Shown in pieces: positions 32,922-42,063 of a DNA stretch of 64,000 nucleotides. The stretch comes from Streptomyces antioxidans (GTDB lineage: Bacteria; Actinomycetota; Actinomycetes; Streptomycetales; Streptomycetaceae). Where the stretch lies: contig NZ_LAKD02000072.1 in the NCBI RefSeq assembly GCF_000968685.2, forward strand, positions 81,791-145,790. Reading direction: 5' to 3'. Each line of letters opens with the position of its first letter. Position 1 is the first letter of the stretch. The notes beneath the pieces are model-generated. The model was not told the origin of the DNA. It did no database searches and saw nothing but the letters and a program-made list of their open reading frames with translations. Position numbers and translations under genes: made by a program.

Positions 32922-33731
32922 TCAGCGCGGCCAGATCGGTGGGTTGGTGCAGAACGCGCCGCCCAGGTGTTCGTGGTCGGGGTTGTCCGGCTCCAGTTCG
33001 CCCTGTTCGGCGATCAGCTTCGCGGCGTACGGCTCGGAGTCGTCCCTCGGTTCGTACCCCAGGGCGCGGGCCGAGGAGAGGTCGCACCACGGGCGGCTGT
33101 TGGCCGAGCTGCCGTAGACCGTCGTATAGCCCACGTTCTCCGCCGTAAGGGCGGCGTGGAGGAGCCGGGCGCCGTCCGCCGGGCTCAGCCAGATGGACAG
33201 CATGCGGACCGTCGTCGGCTCGGGGAAGCAGGAGCCGATGCGGATGGCGACCGTCTCGATGCCGTGCTTGTCCCAGTAGAGCGCGGCCAGGTCCTCGCCG
33301 AACGCCTTGGACAGCCCGTAGTAGGTGTCGGGGCGGCGCGGGGTGTGGACCGGGATGAGCGGGTCATCCCCCACCGGACGCGGGGTGAAGCCCACCGCGT
33401 GGTTGCTGGAGGCGAAGACGATCCGGCGGACCCCCGCCTCACGGGCCGCCTCGTACACGTTGTACGTGCCCTCGATATTGGCGCGCAGGATCTTCTCGAA
33501 CGGGGCTTCCAGGGAGATACCCGCGAGATGGATGATCGCGTCAACGCCCCGCACGGCCTCGCGCAGGGCGTCCCGGTCGGACAGATCCGCGGTGATCGCC
33601 TCCGGCTCGCCCTCGATGGGGAGCTGGTCGAGCAGCCGCAGCCGGTATCCGTACGGCGGTAGCAGCTCGCGCATCAAGGTGCCCATGCCGCCGGCGGCGC
33701 CGGTGAGGAGGACGGTGCGGGGAGCGGGCAT
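32922..33731 (-). CDS. udh: Uronate (hexuronate) dehydrogenase, NAD-dependent
   Basis: 269 residues from ATG 33731 (GGAGG 8-9 bases upstream). Extended SDR fold: TGAAGGMG (10-17), DLSD, IIHLAGIS, FASSNHAVGF, YxxxK at Y138-K142, and RIGSCFPEPTTVRMLSIWLS. The SSNH and IGSCxPEP segments are characteristic of uronate dehydrogenases, which oxidise glucuronate or galacturonate to the aldarolactone in the cytosol. It is divergent from kdgD, the dehydratase two to three steps later in the same oxidative uronate pathway, which supports the call. Confidence 0.85.
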   Translation of the reverse strand: MPAPRTVLLTGAAGGMGTLMRELLPPYGYRLRLLDQLPIEGEPEAITADLSDRDALREAVRGVDAIIHLAGISLEAPFEKILRANIEGTYNVYEAAREAGVRRIVFASSNHAVGFTPRPVGDDPLIPVHTPRRPDTYYGLSKAFGEDLAALYWDKHGIETVAIRIGSCFPEPTTVRMLSIWLSPADGARLLHAALTAENVGYTTVYGSSANSRPWCDLSSARALGYEPRDDSEPYAAKLIAEQGELEPDNPDHEHLGGAFCTNPPIWPR

Positions 33732-34052
33732 GGGCGGATCCTCCGTAAAGGGTCGCGTTATGGGGTTCTCGCGCGAAGCGCTCTTACATATGTGGTTTTT
33801 ATTCATGTATGTGGTTCAGATTCATGGACACCGTAAGGATCGACGCATGAGGCGTCAAGGGCGGTGTGACGCCCATCAATTCATCGGTGGGAGAATTCGG
33901 GTGAGTGGTGGTGTCGCCGCGCTGGCGCCCTTGACCGGCGGCCAATGGCTGCCTTACGGTAAAGCTGTTCACGAATGTAGATGACGATCAGAAACGTGCA
34001 CACGGCGTCGGTGGGTGACGGCGGGTCGGTGTACACGACAGGGAGAAGCCCC
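33732..34052. promoter_or_regulatory. Divergent udh/kdgD control region
   Basis: 320 bases without a gene. Near udh the DNA is AT-rich and carries a direct repeat (CATATGTGGTT near 33787 and ATGTATGTGGTT near 33805), a plausible regulator site. GGGAGAAG at 34041 is the kdgD ribosome site. The regulator is not encoded next to it. Confidence 0.45.
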
Positions 34053-35066
34053 GTGACCTCAGCTTCACTCGCCGAGCGCCTTGACGGACTGCTGTTCTTC
34101 CCCGTGACCGCCTACGGTCCTGATGGCGCCCTGGACCTGGAGATCTACCGTGCGCACATCCGCGCCGGGATCGACGCGGGTGCGGGCGCCGTCTTCGCGT
34201 GCTGCGGCACGGGCGAGTTCCACGCCCTGACGCCCGAGGAGTTCCACGACTGCGTCGCGGTCGCCGTGGAGGAGGCCGCGGGGCGGGTGCCGGTGGTCGC
34301 GGGCGCCGGGTACGGGACCGCGCTGGCCATCCAGTTCGCCAAGCTGGCCGAGCGCGCGGGTGCGGACGGGCTGCTCGCCATGCCGCCGTATCTGGTCGTG
34401 GCCGACCAGGAGGGGCTGATCCGCCACTACAGCGCCCTCGCGGGCGCGACCGACCTCGACATCATCGTCTACCAGCGGGACAACGCCGTCCTGAGCCCGG
34501 ACTCGGTGGCCCGGCTCGCCAAGGTGCCCGGCATCATCGGCCTCAAGGACGGCATCGGCGACCTCGACCTGATGCAGCGCGTCGTGAGCGCGGTGCGGGC
34601 GAACGCCCCCGACGAGGGTTTCCGTTACTTCAACGGGCTGCCGACCGCCGAGCTGACCGGCCTCGCCTACCGCGGCATCGGCGTCACGCTCTACTCCTCC
34701 GCCGTCTTCTGCTTCGTTCCCGAGGTCGCCCTCGCCTTCCACAAGGCGCTCATGACGGGCGACGACGCGACCGTCAACAGGCTGCTCGACGGCTTCTACC
34801 GGCCGCTGGTCGAGCTCCGCAACCAGGGTCGCGGCTATGCGGTGTCGCTGGTCAAGGCGGGGGTGCGGCTGCGCGGGCTGGACGTCGGAGAGGTGCGGCC
34901 GCCGCTGAGCGAGCCCAGCCCCGCCCACGTCAAGGAGCTGGCCGAGCTGATCGAGCGCGGCATGACGCTGGTCAGAGAGGGAGACGCGGACGGAGACGGA
35001 GTCGCGGACGGGGATGCGGACGGGGACGGGGACGGGAACGGACGCCGGGACGGGGAGGCGCGGTGA
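34053..35066 (+). CDS. kdgD: 5-dehydro-4-deoxyglucarate dehydratase
   Basis: 337 residues from GTG 34053. A DHDPS-family aldolase-fold enzyme that dehydrates and decarboxylates 5-keto-4-deoxyglucarate to 2,5-dioxovalerate. Family motifs: FFPVTAYGPDGALD, CCGTGEFHALT (50-60), Tyr140 in IIVYQRDNAVLS and Schiff-base K165 in IGLKDGIGDLDLMQ. The last ~30 residues are an Asp/Gly tract (DADGDG-type) beyond the usual end of the family, probably repeat expansion. The stop overlaps the start of the next gene (GTGA). Confidence 0.92.
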   Translation: MTSASLAERLDGLLFFPVTAYGPDGALDLEIYRAHIRAGIDAGAGAVFACCGTGEFHALTPEEFHDCVAVAVEEAAGRVPVVAGAGYGTALAIQFAKLAERAGADGLLAMPPYLVVADQEGLIRHYSALAGATDLDIIVYQRDNAVLSPDSVARLAKVPGIIGLKDGIGDLDLMQRVVSAVRANAPDEGFRYFNGLPTAELTGLAYRGIGVTLYSSAVFCFVPEVALAFHKALMTGDDATVNRLLDGFYRPLVELRNQGRGYAVSLVKAGVRLRGLDVGEVRPPLSEPSPAHVKELAELIERGMTLVREGDADGDGVADGDADGDGDGNGRRDGEAR

Positions 35067-36262
35067 AGGCTTCCGCCTTCGTCTACCCCTGGGACGTCGT
35101 CGGGGACCCGGACGCCGCGCGCCGCATCGCCGACCTCGGCGTCCAGCAGGTGACGCTGGCCTCGGCCTACCACTCCACCCGGGCACTGACCCCGCGCCAC
35201 CCCGGCCACCGCATCGTCACCGCCCGCCACGCGGCCGTGCTCTACCCGCCGGGCGCCGAGCGCTGGCAGGGGCGCGAGTTGCGGCCGTACGAGCAGTCGT
35301 GGGTGCCGGGCGACGATCCGTACGGCGAGGCCGCCGCCGCACTGGCCGCCGCCGGTCTCGAGGTCCACACCTGGGTGGTGCTCGCGCACAACTCCCGGCT
35401 GGGCGAGGAGCATCCGCGGATCGCCGTGCGCAACGCCTATGGCGACCGCTACCCATGGGCGCCGTGCATCGCCCGCCCCGAGGTGCGCGCCTATCTGGTG
35501 GACCTGGCGGCCGAGGCCGCCGTACGGCCCGGTGCCCGCGGCACCGAGCTGGAGTCCTGCGGCTGGTACGGGCTCGCCCATCTGCACGCCCACGACAAGA
35601 TCGGCGGGGTGCCGCTGGGCGGCGCCGCCCAGTATCTGATGTCGCTGTGCTTCTGCGAGAGCTGCGAGGCGGGCTACGCCGGGCTGGGCGCGGACCCCGA
35701 GGAGCTGCGCGGGCTCGTCCTGCGCGCCCTGCGGCCGGTGTGGGCGGGCGGGACGACCGCGGACGGCGGTGACCGCGCGGGGGAGTGGGCCGAGGTCGAG
35801 AAGGCGCTCGGAGCCGACCACGCCGCGCTGTTCGCGGACTGGCGCGACCGGGTCGCGAGCGGTCTGCGGGGCGAGGCCGTGGCCGCCGTAAGGGCAGCGG
35901 CGGACAAGGACTTCCAGGTGCTGCTGCACGCCGACCCGGCCCCGCACCGCCTCGGCGCCAACGTGGGCGTGGACCCGGCCGATGCGCTGGCCGAGGCCGA
36001 CGGGGTCGTCCTGCCGTGCACCGGGGGCGAGGCGGCGCGTTCCGGGGTCCTGTCGCCGTTCGTCCCGCACCGGACCGAACGGACCGTGCTGGCCGCCAAC
36101 TTCACGGTGGTGGCGGGGATGGGCGGCAGCCCGGCGACGCTGGCACGGGACGCGGCCCACGCGGTGGAGCTGGGCGCGGACGAGCTCCGTCTGTACCACG
36201 CCGGTCTGGCCTCCGACCAGGACCTGGCCGCCGTCCGCACCGCCCTGGCCGAGCTGAGTTGA
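35063..36262 (+). CDS. Unassigned protein coupled to kdgD, possible TIM-barrel glycoside-hydrolase-like fold
   Basis: 399 residues, soluble, Ala-rich. It opens with AFVYPWDVVGDPDAARRIADLGVQQVTLASAYHSTRAL, which reads like the first beta/alpha units of a barrel. HTWVVLAHNS and ELESCGWYGLAHLHAHDK follow as strand ends with potential active-site residues. A Cys motif CFCESCEAGY resembles the CFCxxC segment seen in some glycoside-hydrolase-like barrels. Function not established. Translational coupling to kdgD points to uronate, aldarate or pectin-derived sugars. The stop lies in a short duplication (GAGCTGAGTT/GAGCTGAGGC). Confidence 0.8.
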   Translation: MKASAFVYPWDVVGDPDAARRIADLGVQQVTLASAYHSTRALTPRHPGHRIVTARHAAVLYPPGAERWQGRELRPYEQSWVPGDDPYGEAAAALAAAGLEVHTWVVLAHNSRLGEEHPRIAVRNAYGDRYPWAPCIARPEVRAYLVDLAAEAAVRPGARGTELESCGWYGLAHLHAHDKIGGVPLGGAAQYLMSLCFCESCEAGYAGLGADPEELRGLVLRALRPVWAGGTTADGGDRAGEWAEVEKALGADHAALFADWRDRVASGLRGEAVAAVRAAADKDFQVLLHADPAPHRLGANVGVDPADALAEADGVVLPCTGGEAARSGVLSPFVPHRTERTVLAANFTVVAGMGGSPATLARDAAHAVELGADELRLYHAGLASDQDLAAVRTALAELS

Positions 36263-36360
36263 GCTGAGGCTGCCCCGGGAGTCCGCCCTTGGCGGGTTTC
36301 CGGGACGGCCCGGCGGATTATCGGAAGCGCGACACCCGGTGGCACCGCCACGATCGAAGG

Positions 36361-37587
36361 GTGCCGACGAAACGGACCACACGGACCACCTCGCACCGCG
36401 GGCCCATCGCGCTGATGTCCCTGGGACACGCCTGCGTGGACATCTACCAGGGAGCGGTGGCCGCGCTGGTGCCGTTCTTCGTCTCGGAACGGGACTACGG
36501 CTACGCCGCCGCCTCCGGCGTGGTCCTGGCGGCCTCGCTGCTGTCGTCCGTCGTACAGCCGCTGTTCGGGGCGCTCACCGACCGGTGGGCCATGCCGTGG
36601 CTGCTGCCGGTGAGCACGCTGGTGGGCGGCGCGGGGGTGGCGCTGAGCGGGGTCACCGGCTCCTACGCGGCCACCCTGGCGGTGGTCGCCGTCTCCGGGA
36701 TCGGCGTCGCCGCGTACCACCCCGAGTCCGCCCGGGTGGCCCGGCTCGCCAGCCGGGGCAGCCACACCGCGATGAGCTGGTTCTCGCTCGGCGGCAACCT
36801 CGGCTTCGCCACCGCGCCGCTCGCGGTCGCGGCCGTCATCGCCACCGGCGGTCTGCGCGCCTCCCCGCTGCTGGCGCTCCCCGCCGTCGCCGGGGCCGCT
36901 TTGTGCGCGGCCGCGCTGCGGGCGCTCAGGGCCCCGGGCGCGGCGGCCGGGGCCGCGCGGGCGAGCCGCGGGGGAGCGGGGCGGGACGACTGGCCCTCGT
37001 TCCTCCGGCTGTCCGGCGCCATCATGTGCCGCTCGATCGTCTTCGTCGGGCTGAGCGCGTTCATCTCGCTGTATGTGCGCCAGCGCGCGGGCGGAGGCGA
37101 ACTGGCCGGTACCGCCGCCCTGTTCGTGCTCTACGCGGGCGGTGCGGTGGGCACGGTGGCCGGGGGCCGACTGGCCGCCCGCCACGGCCGCGTCCCGGTC
37201 GTCCAGTGGTCGTACGCCCTGACCGTCCTCGCCGTCGCGGGCGTCGTCCTCGTTCCCGGCCCGGCGCTCTACCTCTGCGTGGCCCTCGCCTCGGCCGGGC
37301 TCTATGTGCCGTTCTCCCTGCACGTCACCCTCGGCCAGGACTATCTGCCCCGCCGTGTGGGCACCGCCAGCGGGGTCACCCTGGGCCTGACCGTCAGCGT
37401 CGGCGGTCTCGCGAGCCCCCTCGTCGGCGCCCTGGCCGACGCCACCACCCTCCAGACCGCCCTGGCCCCCCTGATAGCCCTCCCCGCCCTCGGCTGCCTC
37501 CTCCTCCGCCCGCTCGAAGAACCCGCCCTCCCCGAAGCCATCGCCCAACTCCCCGGCCTGCCTTCGGGTCCCTCGGGCTCTCTATGA
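36361..37587 (+). CDS. MFS transporter (fosmidomycin-resistance-like)
   Basis: 408 residues from GTG 36361, about twelve hydrophobic helices. GHACVDIYQGAVAALVPFFVSERDYGYAAASGVVLA and AAYHPESARVARLASRGSHTAMSWFSLGGNLGFATAPL are typical of the Fsr-like MFS group. The position after kdgD and its partner makes uronate/aldarate transport possible, but drug export is the better-known role of the family. Confidence 0.82.
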   Translation: MPTKRTTRTTSHRGPIALMSLGHACVDIYQGAVAALVPFFVSERDYGYAAASGVVLAASLLSSVVQPLFGALTDRWAMPWLLPVSTLVGGAGVALSGVTGSYAATLAVVAVSGIGVAAYHPESARVARLASRGSHTAMSWFSLGGNLGFATAPLAVAAVIATGGLRASPLLALPAVAGAALCAAALRALRAPGAAAGAARASRGGAGRDDWPSFLRLSGAIMCRSIVFVGLSAFISLYVRQRAGGGELAGTAALFVLYAGGAVGTVAGGRLAARHGRVPVVQWSYALTVLAVAGVVLVPGPALYLCVALASAGLYVPFSLHVTLGQDYLPRRVGTASGVTLGLTVSVGGLASPLVGALADATTLQTALAPLIALPALGCLLLRPLEEPALPEAIAQLPGLPSGPSGSL

Positions 37588-37706
37588 ACCCCATGTATAC
37601 TCGATGTGTATAGTGCTCACAGTTCGTGTCTCCAACTTTACGTATTTAGACGGATGTTGGCGGCATTGTGATCGCTATTGACCACAAGGGGACTTGGGGG
37701 ATATCA

Positions 37707-38519
37707 ATGAGGCGAAAAGGCCGAATATCCGGGTTGCTCATCGGCACCGCCTGTCTGACGCTGGGCCTCGGCGGCTGCGGGGCGTCCTACGACACCACCT
37801 CACCGCGCAGCGCCCGGGAGCACGCGGCGTCGGACGCCAAGCACGCGACACCGGCCGCCGCGAAGCCGAACGTGCTCAAGGAGAAGGACGGCGGGAAGAC
37901 CGGCCCGGTTGACTGCGCGGTCGCCAAATGCGTCGCCCTCACCTTTGACGCGGGTCCCAGCGGCAACACGCCCCGGCTGCTCAAGATCCTCAAGCGCGAG
38001 AAGGCCCACGCGACCTTCTTCATGCTCGGCAGGAAGCACATCGAACGCCATCCGGACCTGGTGCGCCGCATCGCGGACGAGGGGCATGAACTGGCCAACC
38101 ACACCTGGTCGCACAAGATCCTGACCAAGACCGACTCCGACGAGGTCCGCACGGAGATCACCCGTGTCCAGAGCGCCGTCAAGAAGCTCACCGGCCGTAC
38201 GCCCCTGCTGATGCGGCCGCCGCAGGGGCGTACGGACGAGCGGGTCTCCAAGATCTGCCGTGAGCTGGGCGTGGCGCAGGTGCTGTGGAGCGTGACCGCG
38301 AAGGACTACCAGACGAACGACTCCGCGCTGATCCAGAAGCGGGTGCTGGAGCAGACCAAGCGCGACGGGATCATCCTGCTGCACGACATCTACAAGGGCA
38401 CGGTGCCCGCGGTGCCGGGGATCCTGGCGAAGCTGAAGGAGGACGGCTACACGGTGGTGACGGTCTCCCAGCTGATGGCCCCGGCCACCCCGGAGCCGGG
38501 TCAGGTCTACCGCCCCTGA
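37707..38519 (+). CDS. Polysaccharide deacetylase (NodB domain), lipoprotein
   Basis: 270 residues from ATG 37707, ribosome site GGGGG. Lipobox L-G-G-C24 after a basic start. NodB domain from residue ~75: motif 1 is TFDAGP, with the base Asp81 kept but the second Asp (a usual metal ligand) replaced by Ala82; motif 2 NHTWSH supplies H132 and H136; motif 3 is RPPQGRTD; motif 5 is ILLHDI. Such enzymes deacetylate peptidoglycan or chitin oligomers outside the membrane. An 8-base repeat AGGGACCT (three copies) starts 6 bases after the stop. Confidence 0.87.
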   Translation: MRRKGRISGLLIGTACLTLGLGGCGASYDTTSPRSAREHAASDAKHATPAAAKPNVLKEKDGGKTGPVDCAVAKCVALTFDAGPSGNTPRLLKILKREKAHATFFMLGRKHIERHPDLVRRIADEGHELANHTWSHKILTKTDSDEVRTEITRVQSAVKKLTGRTPLLMRPPQGRTDERVSKICRELGVAQVLWSVTAKDYQTNDSALIQKRVLEQTKRDGIILLHDIYKGTVPAVPGILAKLKEDGYTVVTVSQLMAPATPEPGQVYRP

Positions 38520-38553
38520 CCGGCAGGGACCTAGGGACCTAGGGACCGAGCCG

Positions 38554-38886
38554 CTATCCCAGCGACCGTACGGCCGCCGCCACCGCCGCGAAGCACTCCT
38601 GGAGCCGGGCCAGGCCCCCGTGCGGGGTCCAGGTCACCTCGTCCAGGTACAGATCCCGCCGCAGCTCGACCTGGACGCTGTCGATCCCGGTCCCCGGCGA
38701 GGCGGTGGTCCCGTCCAGGTCGCCGAGGCAGATCTCCGGCCGCCGCACACCGTCCCGCGGGCCAACGGAGGACATGCTGTGGCAGCTCAGCTGGAAGGCC
38801 CGGCCGAAGGTGCGGCGCCGCTCCGCCAGGAGATCCGCGAGCGCGGCGTGGTAGGGGGCGTAGTAGCTGGAGATCCGCCGTTCCAC
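38554..38886 (-). pseudogene. N-formylglutamate amidohydrolase remnant (C-terminal part)
   Basis: Reading on the minus strand, the frame from about 38886 down shows RRISSYYAPYHAALADLLAE, LSCHSMSSVG, PEICLGDLDGTTASP and VQVELRRDLYLDE, all in the order of the FGase (HutG-type) family. The N-terminal third is missing. About 40-45 residues that normally separate GDxxGTT from the QxELRR strand are also missing, joined in frame. Upstream of 38886 the same frame runs into unrelated sequence. It is a decayed fragment. Confidence 0.75.
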
Positions 38887-39027
38887 GTCGGCCGCGTCAT
38901 CGCCCACATCGAGGCGGGCGAGGCGGAGGAGGCCGCCGCGGTGTGGCGGGGCCATCTGACGTACTTCCGCGACGAGATGCTGACGGGCCTGAAGAAGGAC
39001 AAGCCCACGGCCCCGCCCGGGAGCTGA
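38884..39027 (+). pseudogene. GntR/FadR (FCD-domain) regulator remnant, C-terminal end
   Basis: On the plus strand about 47 codons ending at 39027 read HVGRVIAHIEAGEAEEAAAVWRGHL followed by TYFRDEM. This matches the last two helices of FCD-domain GntR regulators (RIVxAIExGDxxxAxxxxxxHL). No DNA-binding domain is found upstream; the frame there is antisense to the amidohydrolase remnant. It joins the other remnant within a few bases. Confidence 0.65.
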
Positions 39028-39259
39028 TCGCGCACGCTCCGCGCGACGGACACAAGCTGATTGGTTCCGATCGGTCACCCGAACTCTCGGCCACAAAGTG
39101 ATCAAGAGTTGTCGCAAGCTATCGCTATGCGATCGGGATTTCGTAATCTAAGAATCCTCGGGGTCCCGGCAACCTAGACTGGACTGGCGGCAACTACGAC
39201 ATGGAGTGGGCCGGTTCGGATCCTCCGGCCCGTTCTCTCGACGCGGAACAGGAGTTGCC

Positions 39260-40480
39260 ATGGGGCTGAGACGCAAACGGGGCCGTCACCGCCGTCGCAA
39301 GGACCGCACGCTGCCGTTGGGCAGCGCCGTGATCGTGGCGTCGGCCGTGGCCGGGGTGTATCTGACGGCTTCGCCGGAGGGCGCGAGCGCCGTGCCCACC
39401 ACCCTGTATGTCGCCACCAACGGCAGCGACGGCAACACCGGCACCCTCAACTCCCCCTACCGTAGCGTGGAGAAGGCCTTCGCCAGCGCCAAGGCGGGCA
39501 CCACCATCGAGGTCCGCGGCGGTACGTACTACCCCTCCAGGACCCTGCGCAGCTCCATCAGCGGCACCCCCCGCGAGCGGGTCCAACTGCGGTCCTACCG
39601 GGCGGAGAAGGTCCGGCTCGACGGCTCCCGGCTGGGCCGGGGCTCCTCCCTGGTCTCCCTCAGCGCCGACTACTGGACGGTCTCGGGGATCGAACTGCGC
39701 AACGCCCCGGGCGGCGGCCTGGTCTGCACCTCCTGCGCGCGCAACGTCTTCCAGGACCTCAGCACCCACGGCAACGGTGACACCGGCCTCACCCTCCGCG
39801 GCGACGGCACCAACGACAACCTCATCCGCAACCTGGACTCCTACGCCAACCACGACGACGCCACCGGCGGCCAGCGGGCCGACGGCATAGCCATCACCCA
39901 CGGCTCCGGCACCGGCAATGTGGTCACCGGATCCCGGCTGTTCCACAACAGCGACGACGGCCTCGACCTGTGGATGTGGGGCAGCCCCGTCACCATCGAG
40001 CACTCCTGGGCCTTCGGGAACGGCCGGAACCGCTGGCACATCCCCTACTTCAAGGGCGACGGCAGCGGCTTCCAGCTCGGCGCCGACCGCCGCGGCGCGC
40101 CCTCGCCCGCCCATGTCGTACGGTCCTCCGCCGCCTGGGCCAACACCAAGAGCGGCTTTGACGCGGGCGGCAACACCGGACCGCTCCGGCTCCAGCGCAC
40201 CACCTCCTTCGACAACTGGGGCAAGGGCTACGCCGTCGCCGGCTCCCGCGCCCAGCTGATCCGCAACCTCGCGCTCTCCAACGGGCGCGGCAGCGCCGAC
40301 ACCGGCCTCCTCGCCGTCTCGCGGGACAACAACTGGGCGCCGGGCGGCCGGGCCGCCCCGCCGCTGGTCACCACCGACCCCACCACGGCCGTCAACCCCC
40401 GGAGGACGAACGGCTCGCTGCCGCTCACCGGCTTCCTCATGGTGATGGACCGCACCGAGATCGGTTCGCCGATGAACTGA
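39260..40480 (+). CDS. Secreted right-handed beta-helix protein, PL9-type pectate lyase
   Basis: 406 residues from ATG 39260 (GGAG 5 bases upstream). A basic start (GLRRKRGRHRRRKDR) and hydrophobic core VIVASAVAGVYL end near ASA-VPT, a signal peptide. Mature part: TLYVATNGSDGNTGTLNSPYRSVEKAFASAKAGTTIEVRGGTYY, then beta-helix coils. The stretch GQRADGIAITHGSGTGNVVTGSRLFHNSDDGLDLWMWGSPVTIEHSWAFGNG carries the Asp-rich Ca site and overall pattern of family 9 pectate lyases. It should cleave pectate outside the cell and supply uronides to Udh/KdgD. Confidence 0.82.
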   Translation: MGLRRKRGRHRRRKDRTLPLGSAVIVASAVAGVYLTASPEGASAVPTTLYVATNGSDGNTGTLNSPYRSVEKAFASAKAGTTIEVRGGTYYPSRTLRSSISGTPRERVQLRSYRAEKVRLDGSRLGRGSSLVSLSADYWTVSGIELRNAPGGGLVCTSCARNVFQDLSTHGNGDTGLTLRGDGTNDNLIRNLDSYANHDDATGGQRADGIAITHGSGTGNVVTGSRLFHNSDDGLDLWMWGSPVTIEHSWAFGNGRNRWHIPYFKGDGSGFQLGADRRGAPSPAHVVRSSAAWANTKSGFDAGGNTGPLRLQRTTSFDNWGKGYAVAGSRAQLIRNLALSNGRGSADTGLLAVSRDNNWAPGGRAAPPLVTTDPTTAVNPRRTNGSLPLTGFLMVMDRTEIGSPMN

Positions 40481-40574
40481 AACCTCGGGAAAACCTGTAT
40501 CGCGCTCCTGGCGGGCACAATCCCCTGATCCGGCACGCCGCCGACCCGCCCGCCGTCCCCCGAGGAGCGCGACC

Positions 40575-42020
40575 ATGGCGAGACAGACCACGGACAAGGC
40601 ACCGGCCCCGCCGGGGCCGGGACTCCCCCTGCTCGACCGCTACTTCCGGATATCCGAGCGGGGTTCGACCCTCGGCCGGGAGGTCCGGGGCGGCTTCGCC
40701 ACCTTCTTCACGATGGCGTACATCCTCGTCCTGAACCCGATCATCCTGGGCGGGGCCAAGGACAAGTTCGGCGAGCAGCTCTCCGGCACCCAACTCGCCA
40801 CCGCCACCGCCCTGGTGGCCGCCGTGATGACCGTAGCCATGGGCATCGGCGGCAATCTGCCGCTCGCCCTCGCCGCGGGCCTCGGGCTCAACGCGGTCGT
40901 CGCCTTCCAGATCGCCCCGCAGATGAGCTGGCCCGACGCCATGGGCCTGGTGGTCCTGGAGGGCCTGATCATCTGCGCGCTGGTGATGACCGGGCTGCGC
41001 GAGGCGGTCATGCACGCCATCCCGCAGCCGCTGAAGCAGGCCATCAGCGTGGGGATCGGACTGTTCATCGCCTTCATCGGCTTCATCGACGCCGGGTTCG
41101 TCTCCCGCATCCCTGGCCCCACCGGCTCCACCCCCGTACAGCTCGGCGCGGACGGGCGGCTCAGCGGCTGGCCGGTGCTGGTCTTCTGCGTGGGGGTGCT
41201 GCTGACCATCGCGCTGATGGCGCGCAAGGCCAAGGGCGCCCTGCTGATCAGCATCGTCGTCTCGACCGTGCTCGCGATCGTCATCAACGAGATCGCCGAC
41301 ATCCGGCCGGAGGCATGGGGGCTGACCGTGCCCACCCTCCCCGACAGCGTCGTCGACACCCCGGACTTCGGACTGCTCGGCTCCTTCAGCGTCTTCGGGG
41401 CGTTCCAGCAGGTCGGCGTGGTCACCATCGTCCTGCTGATCTTCACCCTCATCCTGTCCGACTTCTTCGACACCATGGGCACGGTCGTCGGGGTGAGCAA
41501 TGAGGCCGGGCTGCTGGACGCCGAGGGCAGGGTGCCGGGGCTGGGGCGGGTGCTGCTGATCGACGGTGCGGCGGCGGCACTCGGCGGCGCCGCGTCCGCC
41601 TCGTCCAACACCAGCTACATCGAGTCCGCGGCCGGGGTCGGCGAGGGCGCGCGCACCGGTTTCGCCAGCGTGGTCACCGGGGCGCTGTTCGGGCTCGCGC
41701 TCTTCCTGACCCCGCTGGCCACGGTGGTGCCCGCCCAGGCCGCGGCCCCGGCGCTGATCGCGGTGGGCTTCCTGCTGATGAGCCAGGTGCGGTCGATCGA
41801 CTGGGAGCGGATCGACATCGCCGTCCCGGCGTTCCTCACCATCGCCCTGATGCCGTTCAGCTACTCCATCTCCCATGGGATCGGCGCCGGGTTCATCTCC
41901 TATGTGGTGATCAAGACGGTGCTGGGCAAGGCGCGGGAGGTGCACTGGCTGCTGTGGGGGACGGCCGCGCTGTTCGTGGTCTACTTCGCGATCGACCCCC
42001 TGGAGCGGCTGCTCACCTGA
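40575..42020 (+). CDS. NCS2-family purine permease (adenine/guanine/hypoxanthine)
   Basis: 481 residues, about 12-14 hydrophobic segments. AzgA-type landmarks: ERGSTLGREVRGGFATFFTMAYILVLNPIIL at the N terminus, LGLNAVVAFQI, SDFFDTMGTVVGVSNEAGLLD and SSNTSYIESAAGVGEGARTGFASV. GGAGCG is the ribosome site. Converges on the aldo/keto reductase. Confidence 0.93.
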   Translation: MARQTTDKAPAPPGPGLPLLDRYFRISERGSTLGREVRGGFATFFTMAYILVLNPIILGGAKDKFGEQLSGTQLATATALVAAVMTVAMGIGGNLPLALAAGLGLNAVVAFQIAPQMSWPDAMGLVVLEGLIICALVMTGLREAVMHAIPQPLKQAISVGIGLFIAFIGFIDAGFVSRIPGPTGSTPVQLGADGRLSGWPVLVFCVGVLLTIALMARKAKGALLISIVVSTVLAIVINEIADIRPEAWGLTVPTLPDSVVDTPDFGLLGSFSVFGAFQQVGVVTIVLLIFTLILSDFFDTMGTVVGVSNEAGLLDAEGRVPGLGRVLLIDGAAAALGGAASASSNTSYIESAAGVGEGARTGFASVVTGALFGLALFLTPLATVVPAQAAAPALIAVGFLLMSQVRSIDWERIDIAVPAFLTIALMPFSYSISHGIGAGFISYVVIKTVLGKAREVHWLLWGTAALFVVYFAIDPLERLLT

Positions 42021-42063
42021 GCCGCGGGCCCTCCGCCGCGGAAGGCCCCCGGGAACCGCCCCG

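Noticed and set aside
32499..33148. Short plus-strand frames (32499-32885, 32717-33148)
   Set aside because: Arg/Pro-rich composition, no start signals, and the second overlaps udh antisense.
38620..39027. Whole 135-codon plus-strand frame as a real gene
   Set aside because: Only the last ~45 codons resemble an FCD domain; the rest is antisense to the amidohydrolase remnant.
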